A program made the translations under genes and the position numbers. Below are positions 47,201 to 60,400 of a stretch of 64,000 nt of DNA, piece after piece (position 1 is the first letter of the stretch; every line of letters begins with the position of its first letter). The notes under the pieces are model-generated. The model saw only the letters and a list, made by a program, of their open reading frames with translations. It was not told the origin of the DNA and did no database searches. Where the stretch lies: positions 42,891,395 to 42,955,394 of the forward strand of contig OY855905.1 of NCBI GenBank assembly GCA_963693305.1, in the 5' to 3' direction. Source of the stretch: Meandrina meandrites. Lineage: Eukaryota; Cnidaria; Anthozoa; Scleractinia; Meandrinidae.

Positions 47201-48498
47201 AATTAAACAGAGTTTTTAGCATCATGAATTTGTTTCAGAACTCATTATGCATGCTTTATATGTGTGTTCATCGTGGCGTCTACTCTTTTCATTGTGGCGA
47301 ATTCCAATGCCCAAGTTTCTCTACAAGACACGTCTCATAGTCATGATAGCTATATTCAACACTGCCAAGTCAAGAATATGCTTTGTTGAACACGATTACC
47401 ATGATTCGCTGCAGATTCATCTAAAAAAGAGAACTGGGCAGACGTTCCCAATGAAACTTAATGGACAATAATATTTGACCTTATTACTTTGTAGCTTAAA
47501 TAGGCATGATCAGCTCTTTCTTTCATTTCATTTCATTTTCTTTTCTTTTATTACTTTACTTCACTTTACTTTTACTCTACTCTACTCTACTCTACCCTAC
47601 TCTACTCTACTCTACTCTACTCTACTCTACTCTACTCTACTCTACTCTACTCTACTCTACTCTACTCTACTCTACTCTACTCTACTCTACTCTACTCTAC
47701 TCTACTCTACTCTACTCTACTCTACTCTACTCTACTCTACTCTACTCTACTCTACTCTACTCTACTCTACTCTACTCTACTCTACTCTCCTCTCCTCTCC
47801 TCTCCTCTCCTCTCCTCTCCTCTCCTCTCCTCTCCTCTCCTCTCCTCTCCTCTCCTCTCCTCTCCTCTCCTCTCCTCTCCTCTCATCTCCTCTCCTCTCC
47901 TCTCCTCTCCTCTCCTCTGCTCTGCTCTGCTCTGCTCTGCTCTGCTCTGCTCTGCTCTGCTCTGCTCTGCTCTGCTCTGCTCTGCTCTGCTCTGCTCTGC
48001 TCTGCTCTGCTCTGCTCTGCTCTGCTCTGCTCTGCTCTGCTCTGCTCTGCTCTGCTCTGCTCTACTCTACTCTACTCTGCTCTGCTCTGCTCTACTTTAC
48101 TCTACTTTACATGTGATCAGCTAGCAGTCTTTTCTTCATCGGATTGATATCAAAGTTGCACTAGTTGTTGCTCTTAGCTTGAAGTTTGGTATGGCTTGTT
48201 TTTTTTTAAAGAAGTTTATATTACCATGACAACGGCAAAAAGAAAAACTAGAAATCAGTAATTTTGCGTGATCCGGATTTCGTTTTAAAAAGCCGTTACC
48301 AATGCCATAAAGGAAGGTCCATTACCAATAAAATATATACGACCAGTGTAGTATGTATTATCATGACAACTTACCAGTTCCATTATGAACAGATAGTGAA
48401 CAAAACAGGTTTAATAAATAAAACTAACCTGTTTTTATCCACAGTTGAGCGCTCGAGAAAGTGAACCACATCAGAATCAAATTGCCTATCAGCGCCAT
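44230..48498 (-). CDS. Secreted sushi-like, Q-rich protein of unknown function (4 exons, 642 aa)
   Basis: Exons on the minus strand: 48429-48498, 46981-47197, 46162-46302 and 44230-45730. All introns are GT/AG and phases join (1, 2, 2); the coding total is 1929 nt. Exon 1 encodes a signal peptide ([18 protein letters not shown]). Exon 2 encodes a six-cysteine module (residues about 29-90) patterned like a sushi/CCP domain: [31 protein letters not shown]. Exon 3 and the start of exon 4 form a polar linker. From about residue 172 the protein is very Gln-rich (Q10 at 180-189), then disordered, with a basic patch [20 protein letters not shown] near 512-535 and an S/T/N-rich end. The protein is probably extracellular, but no function is recognised. 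Q-rich disordered secreted proteins occur in invertebrate matrices; that is only a possibility. Confidence 0.85.
47576..48110. repeat. Pentamer satellite in three ordered blocks (TCTAC, TCTCC, TCTGC) in intron 1
   Basis: About 535 bp of 5-bp repeats in one unbroken register: TCTAC 47576-47785 (about 42 copies), TCTCC 47786-47915 (about 26), TCTGC 47916-48060 (29), then a mixed tail to 48110. Blocks differ only at the fourth base. It lies in the first intron of the sushi/Q-rich gene, so the transcript strand carries GCAGA, then GGAGA, then GTAGA. The 213-aa open frames across it are artefacts. Confidence 0.97.
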
Positions 48499-51488
48499 CT
48501 TTGTTTCACGAGTAGCTCATGGAGTGCGCACTTCTTCAGAGATCTTCAGATTTTCAGTCTAAACTAGTCAATATACAGAAGGAAAAAAACAACATTTAAT
48601 AAGGTCAAGAAAGCTTCCAAGTGGAAAAAGATTGACAGGTAGGTTTGAAAATTGTAATATTGGAGTCTCGATTTCTCCAGGGCAAATGAAAATTGCTTCG
48701 AGGAATCGGCAGATTCGAGAAATCAAATTGAAGTGTTCGACTCTGTTAGGCAAGTACAAGGGAAGCAAGGTTTGGTTTGAGTTATCGGGATATTTTAAAA
48801 ATTGAGATCGCTTGAAATTTCAGGATAATAGCCGGTAATTTATTGTTTTGATCAGCCAGGTATATGCCCATCCTTCTAGTTATGGCCACAAGCAGAGAAC
48901 AGAGACCAACGGGGCCTCAACAGACAGTGTCTGTATAGGTGACGTAGCACAAGAGTTTGTTTCTCGCAACGAGAATCGCAAGAGAATTTTTTGCAACTTC
49001 AAAAAGCAGAGAGCTTATAGGTAGTTTAATTTAACATATTTACTGTGTTGGATGGTATACCAAGTGAGGACAGCTATGTTATATTTACTGGGGTTGTATA
49101 TATGATGGCGTGCAAATGCATGATAAATGGAGGAACAGTGGCGCGCCCCTACTGAATGCCTGTTTGTCTTGGCCAAAAATTGTAAAAAATCTTTTGTCTT
49201 GGCCAAAAAAATCTACACCAGAGTTAGGATAAAAACAAAATAATAAACGATTTTTTGTGAGGCGGATAAAACAATTACAAAAAGAACCGGGAAAAACCCA
49301 CAATCGATATTTTCATTTAATAGTTATTCAACTTAATCCCGCGAGACCTGCTCTTCCTGTGTGATAATTCCAGGTGGTAAAATTGTGCTCTGTCGTAAAA
49401 TATATACATTATCCTGACATTGTTTGACATTGTTGAAATTGAAGTATATAGCGATTAACGACTTGGTTACGAAGATTAAGACTAGCCTTACAGTAAGGAC
49501 AATTGGATTTAAAAGCAGTAATCACTTTTTATACAGTGCGATAGTTGCTAAATCGTGTCTGGAAAGAGGCATTCAGTAAGTTTATTGAAACATAATCACT
49601 CCATCCGATCATAATAAAAGTAAGAAAATAATATAGTTGTGATCATATAAAATCATTTCGACTCGGTGTTGACAGTACTGCTCTTTACAAACTTTGAATT
49701 TTACGGTTTGTCACCTTTAGACCATTATCTTACGAAAGGTTTCGATTTGTTATGGATGCATTCCTACGATCTAGGCCAGGCTCGTCGTGATTATCAGTCA
49801 GTACAAGATTCCAGCGGCGTTCAAGATCAGTTTTCATGAGTTTTACAAAAATTCCTACTGGAAATAATGTTTTCCTATATAAAATCGATCGGAACAGGCT
49901 AAGGTTTGAGTAATTCAGATGAAATGCTTACCTCAATAAGAGTTCATTGGAGTTGCTTGGTCGATATCATTGTTATAGTTTCTTTTGTTCTGTTCGGGTT
50001 CAGTGCAGTGTCCTCCTTTACGTTCTCGCTAGCAACTAGCTTATCTCCATTTTGAAGCAGATCTTTCCTTTTAAAGCTACGTTTCCTAAACATCGAACTC
50101 GGATATTATTATTATAGTTAAGTTAAAACTCTTATCGACAGCCGGTACGATGACTAACTTCTTTCCTCGCAGCACGCAACTACTGTCGCCGGATTGAAAA
50201 CAAACGAGGCAGGCTTAACCTGTTGTTGTGGCTGATAACTTTTCTGATTCTCCCTGGACTAAATGTATAATATGTGCCGTGAATAGTAAGGGGAATTTAA
50301 AGTTTTATCACGTTGAGTAAATCTCTGTTATGTCGACTCAGACGGGTATTACCAGTGTGACCATTCAACTTTCGAACACCTGTACACGGGTGTCCTTTGT
50401 TTTGTGCTGTGCTTTCACGGTCGATTTAACCATGAATCGTGTGCCCTGTTGCGTCTATGTCACGATTTGCATTAATTTACTAAAAGTAAATCTTTAAATA
50501 CGCTCACCGATCGAAGGTGTAACATATGAAAACCCTCGGTCATAACGTCACGTTATAGTAGGATTCCTTAGCTTTCATAACTTGAAAATAAAAATAGATA
50601 AAATGTCTACTTTGTGTTCACTAGACGTAGCGTGTTGCAAGCACTCAAGTGGATCGAGGAGAATTCTAAAGTACCTATATAAACGTTCGCCTGCAGCACG
50701 AATTCTTGAATGTTTCAGTGCTCCCCGACTTGGAAAATTTACTTGTAACTGACGTATGAGATTTATCTAATGTCAGGACCACGCCTATTTTTTATTTCCT
50801 TAATTCACCTATATAATTTAGAACACTCATCTGCTTGACTTGTTTAGACTGACTAATACATCCTGACCTTGAAACATTCACTGGTGTGAGTGGAATACTG
50901 ATTTCTGGAACCTCAAGGGGTCGGGAACGAATATCGGTTGGAGAAATCGGGAAATGGGAAATAGGGGGTAGAATAGCCCCCGCAGGGTTCGACTTGTGAA
51001 GCAGATCTAAAGGAAAGACTTTTGGTTCGCATTTTTTATTTGGTTTTTATATTCATCTAGCTGCATGTATGGACCATGTAGGAGTGGGGAATTAAGCTTC
51101 GGCTGAATGATCAAACATTTCTTTCCAAAATCGCGTCAGATGAAACAGTTACAGTTGTTAGCCAGGCGCCGCGCGCGCAAAGATGGATTAAAAGTTTTAT
51201 GAAACTAATTGCGTGAAAAGCAATGTTTGATCACTCAGATGGTCCCGTCTGATTGAGTACTTTAATCGAAACGTTTGTTAAGCCGGCCAAAATATAAATA
51301 ATATCTTGGAATATTGAAAGGAGAAAAAAAGGTGGATATACAAAATTTAAATCTGTACTAATATTTTAATTATCTTTCCCTTTAAATACAACTTTAAAAT
51401 TTGCCAAACACCATCTACTTCTAATACCGAAAACCACGGATTTGGTTTGAACTTTTAAATTACGGGCAAAACTGCAAAACTGTCGACG
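48499..51488. other. Intergenic upstream of the sushi/Q-rich gene
   Basis: No domain-bearing gene. It should hold the promoter and 5' untranslated sequence of the gene starting at 48498, and the 3' flank of the alpha-dioxygenase gene ending at 51489. A small minus-strand frame at 49944-50093 is listed separately. Confidence 0.4.
49944..50093 (-). CDS. Possible small exon or uORF (49 aa), weak
   Basis: The minus frame starts MFRKRSFKRKDLLQNGDKL and ends 12 nt before a good donor (GAG|GTAAGC, exon end 49932). It could be a short upstream frame in a 5' non-coding exon of the sushi/Q-rich gene at 48498, or chance. Basic N-terminus, no domain. Reported because the donor and the open frame fall together. 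Confidence 0.25.
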   Translation of the reverse strand: MFRKRSFKRKDLLQNGDKLVASENVKEDTALNPNRTKETITMISTKQLQ

Positions 51489-54400
51489 TTATCCGGCGTG
51501 TGAAACTGGCCAAGGGAAAAATGCGTTGTCGGTTTTTGCCAGAACATCACTCAGCCATTTTATGTCAGGAAATGCACGGATAAGCACACTGCTCATGTCT
51601 GTGTCTTGTATCCACTTCAGACCTTCGGGTGAGTAAATATCAGCGCTGTAGTCATCAGTCATAAATCTAGTGAAAAAAGGACAACCTTTATTATTGTGGT
51701 AGACGCTGAAAAAATGCCTTAGCATGCCATAACTTGTAAATTCTTATTCATATTTACAGCTATATATTTGAAAGAGTTTACTTACCTAGGTCTATAGTTT
51801 TTTAATGACATTAACAAGGTATTTTACTATTTGGTATACCTGTGAAGTAGCTGGCGCGTTTGCACTGCAAATTTTGATCATCAAGTCTGTTAGACGCACC
51901 GCTATGTCGCTTACCATTAGTCAGAACTGGCCGGCCTGTCCGATGGTTAGGAATGTGAATTGGGCCTTGTTCACGAGATTTTCCCACAAACCAACCGCAA
52001 CAGTGTATAATATTGGCCCGATTTATACTAGAGACGGATCATCCGTCCAGACAGATCATCCGTCGAGACGGATCATCCTTCTAGTATAAATACGGGGCGA
52101 GTTATATGATAGGAAATATCAGATTTCTTACAGACGGGTGATCCGTTCAGACGAATTATCCCCGGTAATTCGTCGATGAACACGAATTATCCAGATAGTT
52201 CGTCTGGACGGATGATCCGTCTGTTGGCCCGTATTTATACGCAGACGAATTATCAGACGAACTATCGTTCTTTGCCCAAGTTCGTCCCAGACGGATGATC
52301 CGTCTCTAGTATAAATCGGGCCATTTATGCATTGTCCGATTCGACCGTACAAAACTGACTGAAAATGAATCTCGAATATACCGGTCTTGATCAGTTCTGA
52401 CGAATGGCAAGTGCCCCAAGTGTACCATGTGTACCACATTACATAAACAATCCTGTATGCCTATTCTTCCTCTCGCCTCCCTACGTCGGGTTCGTACAGG
52501 CTATTATTATAGCGTCACTTTTGAAATCAAACGTATCCTCGACTTGGTATTACTATAATTAAGTAATAAAAAGCCTGAATTGCCGACTTTCAAAGTTGCA
52601 AATTTTAACCATAGTGTAGGGGAACTCCACATAGAATATTAAAGGACATATTTCAGGGGCATCCAATGGATCATTTCAGTAAATATCTGTTCGGAAGGCT
52701 TGAAATCCCCTAGAATGACCGAATAGGTACTACTTGTATGAGCATTTGATCGAAAACCGTTGTTGGGTGCCCCTGTTATTTAGCAGCAGCGAAGACATAC
52801 ATACTGACTAATCATACATGTATGAACGGTCGTTTTTCCAGGTAAATATAAAATACACTCAACCAAAGATTTTGCTTTAAAACTAAAACAAATTTTGAAG
52901 ATCCCTTCAAAGTCTGTTGCACTAACCGGTCGGTCTTCAGTCTCCGGCTCGCCATAAGAACGAATATGTTAAAAGCCGTTTCACCAAATCCATATCCATC
53001 AGGTCGAGGCTCCTCAGCCAGGCAGCCAATCAACAGATCTACTTTCTCGATATCGTCGTCGTACAGTTCTTTCAGCAGGTTCGAGTGATCTCTGTTTGGT
53101 GTGAGCTTTTCAAAGGATTCCACTGGAGCGAGATTTGTCAACCGTCTAAACTCGTTATACCTCGGGATTCCACGCTCACGATCACGCAATATATCGATGG
53201 TTGCAAGATCAATGGTCTAAATGGTAAAAACGCAAATAGGTATTAAAACAACGAATAGTTCGATATACACACACTGGGAGTAAAGTGGTTTTGTTGCTGA
53301 AATGTTGAGCCACAGTGACCAAAACATCGAGGTGAAATTAAAGCGGTAAGTGACGGTTGGTTCGAATCGTATCTTTCTTTGTTGTTGTTGTTATTCCTGG
53401 GCGACAAAAGTTTTGAGTTTAGAGATAAGGAGGAAGAAAAGTTCCGGGTCGACCGGTGTACTAAAGTTGCTATGACGAAAAGGACACTAGGACCAGAGAC
53501 GTTCTTGCTTGGAAATTTTATATCACTTTCAGGGAATTTTCATTCAATCGAGTACTTATTCCTTTGATCAGTTCTTGGAATCCTTCCAAAATAGAGAAAA
53601 GTATTCCTTTAGTCTTTCAGATAGAGAAACAAAAACTTGTCATTAATTCGATGCAAAATATTGACGAAGAAACTCAGCTGAACTGGGACTGTAGTGAGAG
53701 CCCTTAACTAGCTGGCACCACAATAACGTTTTTATGCCTGTCAAACTTCACTCAGTTCACGCCGCCTTTATTGGCCTACACTGAACAAAAGCTTTTTTAA
53801 AAATCATGCTCACCTCTCCTTTCTGTTGATGTTTTGGTAACCTTAGATTCATCAAGTGTTTAGGGTAGTTATGAAGAGTTAACGCCCCGGGATTCTCTAC
53901 ACCGAACGTGTAAAGAATGTCATCTATGCTGTTTTCAGTCATGACTTTTCTGGCTTTGCCAAAAGAATACTCTGGGAGTGCGTATGATTTTCCTGTCCTC
54001 TGACCAGTTTTGGAAGAACGGAGATACAAATCATCTGGCAACAGTGGGTGCATGCGATAAACTGATACGAATTCTTCAGTCAGGGAGAAGGGGACGCCAT
54101 TAAACTCGCTTGGAGATCCCACGATTGGCTTCAGTATTCCACTACTTGCGTTGATGCTGATGCTATAAGCCGCCAACCAATCAAATACCTCTTTCCCAGG
54201 ACTAAGGCCAAAGTTCACGCGGACGCCGGCGCGCAATGCACTGTTGTTTAGAATGGCTGGAGTCCATTCTATGGTGTGAATTTTCATAATCACGGCCGTG
54301 TTGATTAACCTGACACAGAAAGAAAAGGAAAAAAATGCTTCAGCTGCTAACTAAAGAAGGGCGAGAAGTATCATGGAGATTTAGTGTAATTTAAAAAACT

Positions 54401-57400
54401 AAGAATTTTTTACTCCGTTTTAACCGAAAACTTGAAATAATGGTCTAGTTTAGTATAAACTACCACTCAGTTTACAAAAAATGTTGATGAATATGAAATT
54501 CTAACTTTTCCAAGTTTTCGTTTTTTTTATCAAAATACGATAGAAACGATTTTATTTTGTTAGCTTCATCTTTCAAGAATTTAGTTGATTTTTTCTCCTG
54601 CTGTTATATCTTGTTTTACAATTATTTGTCTAAACAAATAAAGTAATCCGATTTTTCTTTGTCCCACGCTCTTTCATTATTTATTACACATATGATGCTT
54701 TCGACACATCATAGCAGTATGGAGGACGCGTGCTCACATGAGCCTAGTAAATGGCCCAGCGCACCAAGAGTCTCTTGTGGTTAGAGCGCCCGACGGTATC
54801 TAAGTGGTCATGGGTTCGATTCCTCTCGTTTTGAGCAAAAACTGTCAAAATCCCGATGATACTTCCCGTCAGAAGTCCATAACTAGAAGTCTACATCTCT
54901 GGTAATAGGCTTTGAGATATGTCTTTCGCGTGTACCTCGCGTTCCTCGCGTGTAGGCTATTTTTAGAACAGCTTTGCCGCGAACAAGTAGCCAATCACAT
55001 TGAAGTATTTTTTAATTCGCGCCTTTGATTGGTTGAACAAATTTTTGAAGAAAAGCAGAACTGCAGAGGACGAGTGAACTCGAGCGAACGGCATTACGAA
55101 ATTTCTGTTTGTTGGTCATCGTAATTTCCGTTTTGTGAGGATTAAATCGTCCGGACAAGAATCATCAGGCCATCTTTCATCGATGACGGTAGCATCGAAG
55201 TTGTAAAAATTCGGAGCATCCAAATAAGAGAGAGGACCTCAGTGTTTTGGAGTCAGATTACGAAATGGCAGCGGGCAAGATAGACTAATTCCGAGTCAAA
55301 TTCAAAATGCGAAGACACTTAAGATTAATGGTACTCTCAAGATGAAGACAGGCATTAAGAGAGCAAGTGCATTTTGGCACAGGTTCGTTGCTATTTTGAA
55401 AAACAAAACCGTGGTCCCTGAAGCGCTCAACATCGAGCGCGGAATGAACAGAATGAAGTTTGATTCGTTTGAGAACAACATTCAGAGAAAACGACAAGTT
55501 TGGCGAGTTTCGCCTGTTTTTGGAATTATAAGGACGGCATGAAAACAAAAGACTGACTAAGGTAATGTACTTGTTTTAATATGAATAGAAATACGAGTTT
55601 AATTCATCGAACAATGATGATTTCATTTACATCCGTCAAAAGTTTAATTCAAGTTGTGCTTCTCGGGCACTTCGCAGTGTGCAGCTATTGTGTTGTGTAT
55701 GTTGTTCAGTATTTTAACACGAGGATATGCTGTACAAAATAAAGACACACTTAACTACTAAAAGTTTGGGGAACTTCTGTTCATAAATTCTCTCGTAAAT
55801 TATAAAAAGTCGACCTGTTTGTTTTGTGAGTTTGTCTACGGAAACCCGGCGACGGGTTGCTTTTTCACTCGCCTTCAAATGCCACTGAACAGACGTTTGA
55901 AATCACTATCTACGATACTACTTCTGTCGAAATGTGAGAATTAAAGAGAATGGCCTGTCAAGTGTTTTGATGTGATTTGATTTATTTCACCTGCCACTTT
56001 CCAAAATATTCGGCCGCAACTTAGAACTCCAATCGTGTCGAAATAGTGGGTTACGTCATTTTCTCGCGAGACATCAGTTTCTAAAAATAGCCTACACGCG
56101 AAAGACATAGCACGCGCCCCAATACCAGATGTAGACTTCTAGTTATGGACTTCTGTTCCCGTCTATTCTACTTGTCATGAACAACAGATCTCGCCTGTAA
56201 ACGGTTAGTTCAGTTATTGAACGGCCCTGTTCAGGAACCTTTCGACCATGCTGCTTGCATGGACATCCGGTTTTCCAATATTACAATTTTAATGATAACA
56301 ATTAAACGGTATTTAAGAAAATCACAAAATTTAAGAGCCAACAAAACAAGTCAAGGTTCTCAAGTTATGTACCTGGCTGTGTCATACAGTTTCTGGTCTT
56401 GCCACTCAGGATAATACGTCCGCAGCATATCACAAATAGAGTTGTGTTCTCGGGTGAATATGTTATGCATGAGGCTGAGACCAACCCACCAATTGTTGCT
56501 GAAACCTGAAAAAAAAATTTAATCAGGCGTAAAATACACATGCCCTCGCATATATACACGATAACGCTTTTAAAAAGGCAGTTAGAAGCTGAGTAGTGCC
56601 AAGATGGTTGTACTGAACAAAGAATACCCTTCAAAGAAACAATATCAAAGATTTTATGCATCATATGGTCCTCTGTATTTAAAGTTTTGCTCTTTTCATT
56701 TGCACCGCTTTATTTTAATTCGTTTAAAATTACCTCAACAAACCATAAAACTGATAGTTCATAAATCAAGCAGGATCAAAAGACACGTCAGTTCACGAAA
56801 TGAAAATATAGCTATAGAAATCGGGAGCCAATATTCAATAGGGTTCTCATCTATAAAAGTTTACAATTTGGATTAGTTCTGACGCGGCAAAGGCTTTAAT
56901 GGTTTACCAGTTTGGTCAATGCCAGTTTTACTATCTAGCGGCAGCAGGCCATCTCTCTTTGAAACTTTCATTTTTCCATCCTTGAAGCTGCGCAGCTTAG
57001 CGCTCGTTTGTTCATCACTTCCATACAGCTGTGAGCCGTCCCACCAATGCGTGACATCATTCTGAAAGGTTGCGGGAGTGTCTTTGTTCTGTTGAGCGGA
57101 AAATAAAATACATAATGATTCAGGTCAAATCTTAAACGCTGCTGTCGAATGTTGGGATGATTTTTGGGCGTTTGAGACATACTTTTATCGCACCAAAGAT
57201 TCTCAGCAATCGATAAAATTACATTGTCACGCTGAATAACGCAAAAGCTTGCGAGTCAATCAGCCCACAGGCTGAACTCTCGATTGGTCAGCTTATTGGC
57301 TTACCAGTGTTTTTAACGTTCAAATTTTCATCGTATGAAGTAAATGAACGCGATCGACATCGTTTTGGAAATAAAAATTATTGCGGTAGCCAAACTTTGA

Positions 57401-60400
57401 TTTTTACCAAACTACACCATAATGAACATATATGACCACAGATAAATTTTTTTACTGATTTCTTAGCAAAGGGGCTCATTTTGCTGGACAAGGTTGATCA
57501 TGCCATGAGAGACTAATAATTTTCATCGAAACGAAAGACTTGGTAAAGTTACCAAGGGACTGTGGCAGTTGTCTGGTTTAGTTCGTGGAATTGACATCTC
57601 TCCATGGTGCTGCTTGTAAACGGGATCATCTTTGTCTAGTTCTATCTTTATGCGGCGCGAAGTATCGACTGCTCCATGATCAAACCAGTCATGCACGTTA
57701 AACTGGATCCACCCTCCGGCTAACAGGTTTAGCTGCTTGGCGGGAATAAACTGCTCTCTTGTCATCAATCTGAGATCGAGAAAAGTATTAGCGAGAAAAT
57801 ATTCCATGAGATTTCGTAAACAGAAAGACAATGATATTGACGAGTTGATTAAGATAAGTTGCAAAACTATGACTTGAAGATATCATGAGAACATAGAATT
57901 TCGACACAGGCCGTTAAAAAGATTGTTTTCAGTAAATCTTATGTGATTATGTTGATTTCTTCGAGACTTCAGTAACTACCTGCGACTGCGTGTTCATAAT
58001 GTAGACGCTGTATACAGTTAGGACACTAAATATCGTCCTGTTGCCGTTAAATTGTATTCTTAAGTGTTCGTACTGACATAACAGATATCTGTGACGTTTA
58101 TCCTGGGTGCGCGCTCAATACGGACGCCGGAATAACGTCTGGGCTACACGTTTCAACATTGTTGTACATTTAGCCGCACGTGTGACAAAGTTATACCCTA
58201 CTCCTTCGACTACTTGATCCGCCATTCTGAATATCCAATGTTGTCGGCTTGGGGACTGGGTGCTTATATATGACTGGTCGTTGGCATGTAACATTTTTGG
58301 AAAGCTGGCTAAACCTTCTGACATTGTTTGATGTTGCGCAAAATATTTGATCGCAATCAAAACACTCGTGTGATAAAAAATGTTGGACAAAACGTTATCC
58401 AACATATGGGTGCTACGCGTTCCAACATTGTCGGATCGACATTTTTAAAGGGACTGTCACGGCTGAATTTTTTTGAATTTTGCCAAATACTCGTTATGAA
58501 ACATAATGTTTACGAAGAATATGTCTCCCGGGCGTTATACTAACGTTTGACTAACTTTGAAAACTTTTCCGCATAACAATATTTCAAAAAACCCATATCG
58601 CAATCCGTTTCAATCTTCTTCAATTTTTTGTCCATCTGTCCTTCGTATGTATTTGCCTTACTATTGAATTGTTCCTTCATTGTTTTTTATTGGTTAACTT
58701 TTATCTTTCACTCAAGGATATAAAAATTTATATTAAATTAGTTATCTGTTAAAGTGGTACTATGATCAAATTTTCACCCCTTGCAATTTTAGGTGTTTCA
58801 AAGAGTATTAAATGAGAGATTGAAAATGCCGTTTACCGTTTTCAAATATCTATTTTAGTTCCAGAGATATTTAAGCTTAAAAAAATCATAAAATATGCAA
58901 ATTAGGGAACTGATGACGTCATATACTCAACCCAATTTTTTGTCAAGTACAAAAATTAAGTTATCTCGGTCATTTTTCTGCAGAGACCAATGAAACTTGG
59001 CAGACTAATAGTTCCTCAGGTGACACACCCACAGCTGTAATAAAATTATGTTACCATGGCAACTCACTCTTTTCCAGTCCCCATCAATTTTATTTTAATA
59101 TTTCAGAATTTTTCAGTTCGGAAAAATTAAACCCAGGCAAGACGTCTGCCAAATCCATTGATATGCTTGCTAGATCTCGCATGTAAAGCATTATTTACAA
59201 ATATTAACGGAGAATGCCAGAATTGGCCAGAAAGGCGTTAAGCATTTGGGGGATCTGGAACCTGGTATGTTGCCATGGTAACCAAGTTGTCAAGTTCATA
59301 TTGTGAAACACAACTAGCAGAGTGTTACTGCAAAGAATCAGAGACTTTCAATACAAATTGGCTGAGATATCACTTTCTTAGTATTTAATCAGAATTTGGT
59401 TGAGTATATGACGTCACTACCTTGCTAATTTGCATATTTTAAAAACTTGAATATCTCTGGAACGAAAAGAGGTATTGAAAAAGAGTAAACGGCATTTTGC
59501 TTCTCATGTAGAGTACTTGTTAATATTTTAAAACGGTTGCGAAAGAAAACATGCGAATTTCATCATAGTAGCACTTTAAAAACAAAAGTACAAAAAAGGT
59601 AGCTAGCATAAAAATAGTAAAACACACTTATCTATTAAAAAGTAAAATAGTATCTAAACAATAAACTAAAAAATGAGCAATGAATTGTTGATTGGTTTCC
59701 AAACTCACTTTCTGCTTAACTCTCTTGGGCATGGTTCCAAAAGGTCTTTGTCTTCAAAAGTCTTTGTTCGGTTTACATTTCGGCCAAACCGGTAAAACCT
59801 GCTTCCTGAGGCTGGCTGGTCCAGATCGTTGCAGGTTCCGTCATGGGTTCGCGTCGTCTTCATTTTCTCGGTACAATACACTGTGTAGAAATGAAATGAA
59901 AATTGGTTCAGACTTTATCCCATGGGGCGAATTTGTCACAAATTATCTACTGACAGGTTCAGGAGAGAATGGTCTATTTGGACATCATTTCAACAATCTT
60001 GAAAACGAATGTTGAGTGCTTTAACCGTTGATCTTCTCAATCAAGATTTTTTAAACAAATTTGTCCCAATGATTTCAAACAACCACCTTCTTGATAAAAC
60101 AAAACTGACTTTACTACGAGAATGGCTTTAAAAAAAGCGTAAGGGGCGAATTGCACGGTATGATTTTGCCTACGATTATCGCATGCGACACGTTTACGTC
60201 ATGACAACAACACGAATCGCGTTGAGTAAATCAACCTTCCACATCTTTACGACTAACACGCGTGCGCGTGTAAATGATCCTTAGTCATGTCGTAAGCTTG
60301 TTGTATGCGAGAAAGTCGTACAGTGTAAATTGCTCTTAAAATGACTGCGAAATATTCGAAAATTTGCATTAAAAATGCATAAAAGGAAAAGGATTTAGAT

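Noticed and set aside
47475..48147. Two 213-aa open frames
   Set aside because: Both are translations of the pentamer satellite; the frame stays open only because the unit has no stop codons.
54776..54840. tRNA gene in intron 6 of the alpha-dioxygenase gene
   Set aside because: Box A and B are good but no acceptor stem pairs and the anticodon arm is poor; a SINE remnant fits better.
59692..60015. 107-aa plus-strand frame
   Set aside because: It lies opposite exon 3 of the alpha-dioxygenase gene; the minus strand carries the family motifs.
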